Shown piece after piece: positions 56,901-64,000 of a DNA stretch of 64,000 nt. The notes below the pieces were generated by a model that ran no database searches, was not told where the DNA came from, and worked only from the letters and a program-made list of their open reading frames with translations. Numbering within the stretch: position 1 is the stretch's first letter; every line of letters begins with the position of its first letter. This DNA comes from Aporrectodea caliginosa. Its lineage: Eukaryota; Annelida; Clitellata; Crassiclitellata; Lumbricidae. The stretch covers positions 248,001 to 312,000 of the forward strand of contig JACEVL010000144.1 in assembly GCA_020284085.1 (NCBI GenBank), read 5' to 3'. Both the position numbers and the translations under genes were made by a program.

Positions 56901-59900
56901 AAAATTACTCATTTTTGGCCTTTTGTTGATTTGAAAGGTTTAGCACTTTTCGTCTATCTGTCACTTGAAAAATGACAAACAGCTCCAAGGCGTGATGTGG
57001 GGAATTACAGAAGACATGACATGGAGAGGAAGACCATGCTCAGACTATGTAGAGACTATGGCATGATGACATAAGAGATTGGTGCCAAACAAGCGTCCTT
57101 AACTCGACTGTGGCAGCAAGTGGCAGAGAAGCGTGCAGTGAAATGTTTAAATATGGATTGGAAACCTATGGACTGTCAGTCCGACTCCATGGACAGAGAT
57201 GGTGGTGGTGGCCATGGTGATAATGATGCCGGTGGTCATGGTTGCAGTGGTGGTCCTTGTGGTGGTGGTGGCCGCATATGAACCACATATGCCAGAAGAA
57301 GGTGAATTTATATCGATCCATTTAAAGAATGATTGTTTGAATGGCTTGCTCAGCTGGTCATCTGTGAATGTTTGCATTTCCAGGTCAGACGACAATGGTA
57401 GTCGGTCGAAAGAAGCCAAAAAGAAACAAAAGCCACCACAGCGTAAGTCATCGTCATCTGTACGCATTGCTATGATTTGTACCTGGATCTAGGAGGTGCT
57501 CGATTGTATTCTAGTGTTAAGTGTTCTGGACTGTCTTCCCACTGACAGTGTATGTGGTCAGTATACTTGCTATAGCTGCTTTCACTAATTTTGTTTTTAT
57601 TTTAATATTATTTGCCAGATAACACCAGCATATTTTGTACCATGGTTTTACTTTATACTGTTTTCAATTTCCTCTGTTACATAAGTACTGTATCATTCGA
57701 TTTTTAAATTTTTGAGAGCATTGATTTCTGGTCTGCATTTATGTTTGAATGACCAATTTTAGTGACAAGGAGATACAACTCGCATTCCGCACACGGTCCG
57801 ACCGATTTCCCGGACAATTCCACAACCGTATTTCCATCTCCAACGTTTTCATCGCCAACGTTTCCATCACCAACATCTCAAGGTGCCTTCCATCTTCGCT
57901 CTCCACAGTCCCATTACACGGCATCCACAGCTCCAGACGGTGATATGCTGTGTTACATATTCGGACTTTTCCAGCTGTAATGCAGCACCAGATGTCTGGA
58001 AATCCCTTTCCTCATCCGGGGAATTTTCCATCTAGGACCAACTCTGTGCAGATTCCTGTCCATCCATGGAGGGGACCGTCTGGGTACTACGACTCGCCGG
58101 TTGTGGACAGTGGTGGACGCGGTCGGCCGTGGTTGCCTTCCGTGGAAGAACAGATGTGTCTGGGAAGAAGTGTGTCATCGAGTGGTGAGTTTTCTTATAT
58201 GGTTTTTTACTCCTTCACCAGAAACAGGATCTAATCTTATTTAGGAAACTTTTGTATCGCCATGGAGATGGTAATTGTAAGTGTAATTGCAAATTTATAT
58301 ATCGCCGCTTCAAGAGAGACATCTCAGAGGCGCTCCCGACTTGGCACAGTGAAGCCATGATCGAACAGAATCAAACGAGTATTACTTCAGTTAGAGAAAA
58401 GATGTTTTCATTCTGTAAAAAGTATTTGAAGCAGATTAATTGTAGAATATGACTGAATAATAAAATACAGCCCGTAAAAACAAATTTTTTTACTATTCCA
58501 TCTAGTATCCTATAATGCTCCTTACGAAGCAGTTACCTCTACCAAATATAGTCCGCTGTTCATTTTACGTCCACAAGCGTCGTTTAATCAGGCATCCACA
58601 GCTCCGCACCATCGGACAACGCCATGTATCGGTAATGCATTCCCGATTCGAAAAAGTTCTAAATTTATTTTATATCGCCACTTCAAGAGAGACTTGCCTG
58701 AGGCACTCCCGGCTTAACACAATGAAACCACGTCGAAAGAATCAGGACGAGTATTACTTCAGTTAGAGAAAAGAAGATTTCATTCTGTAAAAAGTATTTG
58801 GAAGCAGATTAATATATGGAATATGACTGAATAAAAAGGCCAGAAACCGACAGAAGTAATTAAGTAAGTATATTCTTTAATAAAAAGCTCTTGCAAACGC
58901 ACAGCACTGTACATGGCAAGTTAAATACATTCAAACAAACAAACAAAAATTTAGATGTTTAAGCCAACAATTGAATGAGAGAAGTTATTCAATATCAAGG
59001 GAACATAGGGGAGGAAGAGTTAGGGTAGAGCTTAAAATAATACCCAGATCATTCGACAGGTTTTGAGCTCATGTGTCACAAATGATTCCCAATCCAATCC
59101 ATATGTGACGTCGGCTGAGAGAAGGGACCACTTGTTGCTTACTAGATCAGCCGGAAAATGGGTTTTTCGTAATATCGTGATTATTGATTTTTGCGTCTAA
59201 TTACTCCACCTGAAGCTAATAATCAAGTTGTATAGCGACCTATATTACTTCACATGATGTACTAAGGCCAAAAATTTGGTATTAGCACATCGGGTAGAGA
59301 CTGTTAAATATTTATAGGTGATTTCCCGCCAAATGATATTTTATATTTTCTCTCAGAAGTTCATAAATTTTGGGCCAAACGTTCTGAAATTTTTACCCTG
59401 ATTTTCTGATGGTATAAGCTTATGGAAACTGTTAATAAGTCCATTCCCGACAAGTGGTCCCTTCTGGATCGGCCGACGTCACATATACAGAAAATATTAA
59501 AGTGTAAATTGAGGTATGGTAAGGCTAAAATTGAGGGTGAGTGACCACTTCACTGCCTTTCCATCTGATCCCGTGATTTTCAGATGCTCATGAAATGTGT
59601 TGTTTCATTCACAGATGGCGCAATGTATGAGGACATGGACATCTCTCCAGAAGGTTCCCCCGTCTTCATTGACAGCCGGACTTCTATAGACGAGAATCGG
59701 ACAGACAGGCATCGTAGCATATCAGAGTCTTCAGAAAGCCGTCCCTCAATGTCGTCCTCGCGGCGTGGCTCGTCCTCACAGGCCGGCTTGGCCTTATCGT
59801 CCTTCGACGGCACTTTGAACATGACTGTGGCAAATGCACTGACTGCGCTTCGGGACTTTGTGAGACGGACTGCTGATGTTTCGGCGTTTATGGAATCTGA

Positions 59901-62900
59901 AAATTTTTCTGGTCTGGCTTTATCGGATTTCAATCGGTCGTTGGTTCTGGCTCTTGATTCAATAAGTCGACTGGCTGATGAGGCAACCAGCCTAGCCAAT
60001 GAGCCTCTTGTTCATCAAGGTAAACACATGTTTTTATGTATTATGCAAGTATGTATGTATTTGTGTATGAATTTATGTATGTATTTGTGTATGTATTTAT
60101 GTATGTATTTGTGTATGTATTTATGTATGTATGTATGTATGTATTTGTGTATGTATTTGTGTATGTATTTGTGTTTGCATTTATGTATGTATTTATGTAT
60201 GTATTTATGTTTGATCTTAGGGTTAATCTAAGCTACTGTAGTCTACCAGAAATCTCATAATCAGTCACTCAAAATCCTACAACCAGTCAATGCTCTCGTG
60301 ACTGGTTTAGCAGGAACCGACAACCAGTCAATGCTCAGGACGGTTTCAGCAGGAATCAGCAACCAGTCAATTATCGCATGACGGTTTCAGCAGGAACTGA
60401 CAACCAGTCAATGATCTCATGACTGGTTTACTGTTTCAGCTGTCGAGATGCTTCAGAAGTTGGAGACTCGATTTGTCCAGCCACAGCATCAAAGCCAGCT
60501 TCAGCAGCTGAGTTCACGACTTCTGCACATAAAAAATGCCAGTCAGACCAAGTCAATTGTGTCGCCGACATGTTCCGATCCTCGTCGGACCGCCACCGTG
60601 CGCAGGTTAGTCTGTAGCCCCTGGTTAACAGGTAAATTTGTCCTTTTGTACCTCTGTAATGTAATGGAGGTGTTATGTAATGTTATGTCTGTAACGCATA
60701 CAGCAGAAATGGGCATGATTAGTTAAATTGCTAATTGATTAAAATTAGAATTAGAAAAGTTTTGTAGCTAATTTATTAGAATTAGAATTAGCTGTTTGTC
60801 TACAAATTTCTAATCGATTAGCTAATCGATTGTTTAAAATCGATTTAAATTGTTTAAATTTCTAATCAATTAGAGTTAGCTGCTGAAATTTGCTAATCGA
60901 TTAGAATTAGCAAAATCCTGTAGCTAATCAATAAGAATTAGCTGTTTGTCTAATCGGTTAGCTAATCAATTGGAATCTAATTGCTTAGTTACCCATTCTT
61001 TGGTATACAGGTAATGGTAAATGGATTGTCAGTTTTGAAGCATAGAGGTAAACATAACGCACAACTGTGTATGGAATTCATTACCAGTAACCTAACTTAC
61101 CTTGATACCATTTGCCCAGTTATTTGCCCAGTTCAAAATGTTACGACCATACTCAGGTAATGATTTCTTTTCTGACCGTGGTCAGTCTGGATTTGATGTG
61201 ATTTTCAGGGACCATTGAGTCTTCGTCATCTGCTATGGAAACTGTCGAAAGCACATCTCGAAGGTCATCCATACAAGTCGAGATGACGCCACCAGCAATC
61301 AATCATTCCTGTGATAATAAAGATTTGCAGAAGCTGCAAGAGTCGCTTGGGTATGGCCGGGCTGATAGCCCATACTTCATACTGCTTATCTCATACTTTC
61401 ATTCATTCATTCTGAGAATTTATATAGTGTCCCTTCAAGAAACCTACTCAGAAGCGCTCCCAGCCCAGCTACGACTAAAATAAAAGACTTGAAGTGACTT
61501 ATAAAACCCAGTAGGGTTGATCAGTAGTAATGAACACATCTCTGGTGGAAGATCATTCCAGATGGAGGGCCCTCAACTGAGAAAACTCGGCATTGTCTAG
61601 TAACCAAGCGAGCCCATGAAACTAAAAGTTCACCCCTCATTGCAGAACAAAGCACCCGACGCTCTGCAATGTCGGACACTGGGCAGCAAAGATCACGCAA
61701 GTAAGATGGAGCACAGCCAAGGATGCAATGAGAAACCAGAGCTGCAATGTGATGTGAAATCTGCTGAGACACAGGCAGCCAATGCAAAATGATCGCTTAA
61801 GTTTGCACTCAAACTTTTCACATTATCATTGTTCACCATGTTGTTTACTCCAGATATGGGCCGCTCGACATCATGATGTAAGTAAGAAAAAATTAACGGA
61901 ACAAGCCAAAATTAATCGATTAAATTTTTTAATGATTACTTGATTAATTAATTGTTAAAATCTTTGGCCCAAATACATACATACATACATACATGCATAC
62001 ATTCTTACAAGCTTACGTACACACTTACATAAATACACTTCAGTAGAGGAGGATTTTATTTGCTTGTAGTGATTCAAATGGTGACCAGTCTGTCCCTGCC
62101 AATGGTCCATGTCCCAGTGGGGCTGCAAGCATGGTACTACCACCATTGATGACGCTGACTCCAGCACTTGCCAAATACGTTGACAATCAGCTGATACGAC
62201 ATGTGAAGGAGTGGCCATCAGAGGTCATCGAGAGACAGGTCAGGACGGTTCTCCTACGACTAACAGATGCTTAATTTGTGTGACAGATGTGTCGAGATTT
62301 TAAGAATTACTAAACTTTTTAAAATTACTCGATTTTTACGAATTACTCAATTTTAAGAATTATTCGATTTTTAAGAATTACTCTTAAGAATTACTCGATT
62401 TTTAAGAATTACTCTTAAGAATTACTCTTTTAAGAATTACTCTTAAGAATTACTCTTAAGAATTTTAAGAATTACTCTTAAGAATTACTTGACTTGTAAG
62501 AATTACTCGATTTTTGAGAATGACTCAATTTTTAAGAATTACTTGATTTTTAAGAATTACTTGACTTTAAGAATTACTAACATAAGTACTCACAATGATA
62601 TCAGAGATGGGAATGATTAGTTACATTGCTAATCAATTAGAATTAGAATTAGGTACTGAAATTTGGTAATCGATTAGAATTAGAATTAGCGAAAGCTTGT
62701 AGTTAATCGATTAGAATTAGAATTAGCTAATCGTTTAGAATTAGAATTAGCTGTTTGTCTAAAAATGTCTAATTGATTAGCTAATCAATTAGTTAAATTG
62801 CTAATGAATTAGGAAGTTAGCAAAATCTTGTTGCTAATCAGTTAGAATTAGAATTAGGTGTTTGTCTAATCGAGTAGCTCATTGATTAGAATCTAATCAA

Positions 62901-63204
62901 TTAGAATCTAATCGATTAGTTACCCATCTCTGATATACACAGACATACTGGTGCATGCAGACATATTGAAACTTACATACATACATATGCACAGAGGAAC
63001 TAGTGCATACACTGCATAGAGGCATAGCAATGCATATTAAGCAAACAGATGGTCTGTTGTTTTGTGCAGGCGAAGAATGCGGCTGATGAGACGTACTTGA
63101 TGTCTAATCTGCACTGGATGCGAGTCTCAGGAGAACTGAAGAACCTACGAAGTCTAATACGAACCAACGAAATACTCACAACTCTGGCTGAACAAAAGTA
63201 CTAA
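53937..63204 (+). CDS. WAC: WW domain-containing adaptor with coiled coil (WAC), 5' exon(s) not found
   Basis: Exons 53937-53973, 54659-54788 (or to 54809), 55284-55363, 55999-56126, 57384-57442, 57763-57939, 57975-58184, 59615-60019, 60440-60631, 61209-61350, 62070-62238, 63070-63204 (stop TAA), about 620 codons (human 647). WAC is a nuclear adaptor that links RNF20/RNF40 to Pol II for H2B ubiquitination and also acts in checkpoint, mTOR and autophagy control. Seen: WW domain [16 protein letters not shown] + [14 protein letters not shown] (56026-56115), a Ser/Pro-rich middle, and the C-terminal [20 protein letters not shown]...[15 protein letters not shown]. The phases agree throughout. Odd points: a 35-nt intron at 57940-57974, a long Ser-rich exon 59615-60019, and a C-terminus about 25 residues shorter than human. 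The start methionine lies upstream. Confidence 0.88.
54117..54640 (+). repeat. GGATGAATGGGTGG-type tandem repeat with about 180-bp higher-order unit
   Basis: Tetranucleotide-based GGAT/GAAT repeats. A larger block containing GGACAGATGGATCGGTAGAC, GAATGAGTGTAGGTATAGGT and GACTGGAAGTGTGTGG recurs at about 54196, 54337 and 54476. In WAC intron 1 as modelled, ending 20 bp before the next exon's acceptor. Confidence 0.92.
54930..55160. repeat. (ATT)n microsatellites around a LINE-B-like tail
   Basis: Two (TTA)n runs at about 54930-54985 and 55130-55160, with TTGAAGCGCTGGATAGCCAT between. In a WAC intron. Confidence 0.7.
55655..55790 (+). mobile_element. SINE with LINE-B tail (+)
   Basis: Partial tRNA-like head GGTATGTTCGGTGCCTTGCA, then ACTCCGATTCAGTGTCCGCG and the tail GTCGGGAGCGCCTCTGAGTA + GAAATCTTGAAGGGGCGCTA. 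The tail is the LINE-B 3' end, including the codons for the last RT residues (GSASE-stop). Confidence 0.75.
56262..56535 (-). mobile_element. tRNA-derived SINE with duplicated head and LINE-B tail, minus strand
   Basis: Minus strand: GCGCGGTGGTGTAGTGGTAT (A box TGGTGTAGTGG), GGTTGCGGGTTCGAATCCAC (B box), the head repeated once (56410-56470), then ACTCCGATTCAGTGTCGAGC and GCGCCTCTGAGTAGAAATCT + TGAAGGGGCGCTATAACAAG. Two B boxes are visible at about 56418 and 56472. In WAC intron 4. Confidence 0.85.
56535..56745 (+). repeat. Tandem repeat of about 20 bp (TTGACTGACTTTTGATTG)
   Basis: About ten units of TTGACTGACTTTTGATTG(A/G)T, with ATTGATTGAC and GGTTGACTGAC forms alternating regularly, giving a roughly 40-bp dimer. 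It directly follows the SINE. The long Ser/Gln/Asn frames on the minus strand are artefacts. Confidence 0.93.
57195..57280 (+). repeat. GGTGGT-rich low-complexity stretch
   Basis: GATGGTGGTGGTGGCCATGG and related GGTGG words; in WAC intron 4, just before exon 57384. Confidence 0.6.
57940..57974 (+). other. Putative 35-nt WAC intron
   Basis: Starts GTGATA and ends ACTTTTCCAG. Exon 57763-57939 ends in phase 1 and 57975-58184 begins with the two bases needed to complete GCT. Unspliced, the upstream frame stops at TAA 57978-57980. A single indel error in 57944-57978 is the alternative. Confidence 0.6.
58285..58835. repeat. Direct duplication (58285-58458 and 58664-58835) of a LINE-B-like tail flanking repeat P copy C
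   Basis: Both halves share ATCGCC(G/A)CTTCAAGAGAGAC, AGTATTACTTCAGTTAGAGA + AAAGA and TTCATTCTGTAAAAAGTATTTG in order. Between them 58457-58660 matches the left part of repeat P (TTTACTATTCCATCTAGTAT). In WAC intron 7. Confidence 0.8.
58860..58935 (-). mobile_element. LINE family A tail, minus strand
   Basis: (AAGT)n then ATATTCTTTAATAAAAAGC and TTGCAAACGCACAGCACTGT + ACATGGCAAG, as in other family A tails. Confidence 0.75.
59102..59485. mobile_element. MITE, 384 bp, WAC intron 7
   Basis: Left TATGTGACGTCGGCTGAGAG then AAGGGACCACTTGT. Right ACAAGTGGTCCCTTCTGGAT then CGGCCGACGTCACATA. The ends are inverted repeats of about 35 bp, differing mainly in a short insert. TA/TATA flanks are compatible with a 2-bp duplication. 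No ORF. Confidence 0.85.
60045..60215 (+). repeat. (ATGT)n / ATGTATTTGTGT microsatellite
   Basis: Begins about 25 bp after the donor of the 405-nt WAC exon. The Met/Tyr/Val-rich reading continuing from that exon is intronic. Confidence 0.92.
60262..60430 (+). repeat. About 50-bp tandem repeat with internal acceptor-like sites, next to WAC exon 9
   Basis: Three to four units containing ACAACCAGTCAATG, CTCATGACTGGTTT and GGTTTCAGCAGGAA. It runs up to the true acceptor CTGTTTCAG at 60431-60439. Confidence 0.88.
60705..61010. repeat. ATTAG-rich repeat element, copy 1
   Basis: Begins CAGAAATGGGCATGATTAG and ends TTAGTTACCCATTCTTTG, enclosing many AGCTAATCGATTAGAATTAG words. Same organisation as 62603-62935, suggesting a TIR element with a tandem-repeat core (ends CAGAGATGGG / CCCATCTCTG). 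Confidence 0.75.
61410..61800 (-). mobile_element. LINE RT C-terminus and LINE-B tail, minus strand, WAC intron
   Basis: Minus reading: [30 protein letters not shown] and [15 protein letters not shown], then a tail with GGGAGCGCTTCTGAGTAGGT and TTCTTGAAGGGACACTATAT near 61420-61460. Frameshifted relic. Confidence 0.82.
62285..62590 (+). repeat. AAGAATTACTC tandem repeat
   Basis: Many units of TTTTTAAGAATTACTCGA and the shortened AAGAATTACTCTT, starting about 50 bp after a WAC donor. Lies immediately before the second ATTAG-rich element. Confidence 0.92.
62603..62938. repeat. ATTAG-rich repeat element, copy 2
   Basis: Ends TATCAGAGATGGGAATGATT and TTACCCATCTCTGATATA are inverted repeats. The core is AGAATTAGAATTAGCTAATC-type repeats shared with 60705-61010. 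Confidence 0.8.
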
Positions 63205-63211
63205 CAAGAAC

Positions 63212-63580
63212 AATGATTAGTATTACTTGTATTAGTATTAGTGTTATTAGTAAATATTATTAGTATTAGTGTTATTAGTATTAGCGTTATTAGTATTATT
63301 AGTATTAGCGTTATTAGTAGTAGTGTATATTAGTACTATTGATAATAGTATTTTTTTATTAGTGTTGTTAGTATTATTAGTATTAGTATTAGTGTTATTA
63401 GTATTATTTGTATTAGTATTAGTGTTATTAGTATTATTATTATTAGTATTAGTGTTATTAGTGTTATTAGTATTATTAATATTAGTGTAATTAGTATTAG
63501 TTTTATTAGTGTAATTAGTATTAGTGTTATTAGTATTATTAATATTAGTTTTTTTATTAGTATTATTAGTATTATATTTT
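63212..63580 (+). repeat. (ATTAGTATTAGTGTT)n repeat after the WAC stop
   Basis: Starts 8 nt after the WAC TAA and runs for about 360 bp as ATTAGT/GTTATT words. If WAC ends at 63204 the repeat lies in its 3' UTR. No poly(A) signal is visible in it. Confidence 0.92.
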
Positions 63581-63599
63581 TTAATTCTGTGGTGTTAGG

Positions 63600-63990
63600 C
63601 AGTAGGGGTGCTCATTAGTGTAGTTGTTAGCCTGCTGGAGAGTCAATCAAGAGGTCAGGGGTTCAGATCCCTACCAGGGCAGAAATTTGGTTAGAGATTT
63701 CTGCTCCACGTGCATACCTAGTAAACTCAGCTATAACCAGTACATAACTGACTGTACACTGTCGGTGGGAAGATGAGATGCGAGGGAAAGGACTGTCCAC
63801 CAGCTCTTATATGCCGAGGTTAAGAAAATGAAGTCAATAACACTTCATATCCATGGCTTCTCTCTGTTGTATGGAGTCTATGGACTGATTATGGCAGTTG
63901 GTTTTGGTATGTCATCAGTTGAAGCCTTGTGCATTAGACACTGGCGCAATAGAAGTTACAAATTAAAATTACAATTCTGGTTATAACAGG
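63600..63990 (+). mobile_element. tRNA-derived SINE, apparently full length (about 390 bp)
   Basis: Head: GTGTAGTTGTTAGCCTGC (A-box region) and GAGGTCAGGGGTTCAGATCC (B box, about 63650-63670). Middle: GTACACTGTCGGTGGGAAG, GGACTGTCCACCAGCTCTTA. 3' part: CAGTTGGTTTTGGTATGTCA, GAAGCCTTGTGCATTAGACA, GGCGCAATAGAAGTTACAAA with an ATTACAATT tail. It ties together the 3' fragments at 874, 47370 and 47990 and the head/body at 48370. Confidence 0.82.
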
Positions 63991-64000
63991 GTTGCCACGA

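Overview
This is a eukaryotic (animal) nuclear window. Genes are split by many GT-AG introns, intergenic and intronic DNA is AT-rich, and it is packed with non-LTR retrotransposon tails, tRNA-derived SINEs, hAT-like and TTAA-flanked DNA elements and microsatellites. Protein similarity (recognised by eye, no search run) points to a marine invertebrate. The abundant TAGGCCTA/ACCGGTA words and the LINE types would suit an echinoderm- or hemichordate-like genome, but I cannot name the species.

Four protein-coding genes lie on the + strand. (1) 1174-5149: the 3' six exons of a class I alpha-1,2-mannosidase (GH47, MAN1B1-like). (2) 13296-35742: a nearly complete 21-exon gene for Integrator subunit 5 (INTS5), every junction in phase; its intron 13 starts with GC and holds a complete DNA transposon with 8-bp target duplication. 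(3) 45421-49471: a complete ribosomal protein L19 gene (194 aa). (4) 53937-63204: most of a WAC orthologue (WW-domain adaptor with C-terminal coiled coil); its 5' exon(s) were not found, and one predicted intron is only 35 nt.

The most notable non-coding feature is three copies of U17 (SNORA73/E1/snR30-type H/ACA snoRNA) in the introns of RPL19: two nearly identical 234-nt copies in intron 2 and one diverged copy in intron 4. All are in host orientation and keep the U17 m1- and m2-type motifs, an H box and an ACA box. An snoRNA for early 18S processing is thus linked to production of a large-subunit protein.

Regions: 1-5149 mannosidase; 5150-13256 intergenic, with a 2.2-kb hAT-like element and a 282-bp MITE; 13257-35742 INTS5, with LINE, MITE and microsatellite insertions in introns; 35743-45330 a repeat-dense spacer (foldback elements, a LINE reverse-transcriptase relic split by a hAT-like element, a GC-rich hairpin, a minisatellite); 45331-49471 RPL19/U17; 49472-53936 spacer with LINE relics and a 349-bp hAT-like MITE; 53937-63204 WAC with many tandem repeats in introns; 63205-64000 tandem repeat and a full-length-looking SINE. 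Exon coordinates come from splice-site reading plus remembered family alignments; none was checked against transcripts.
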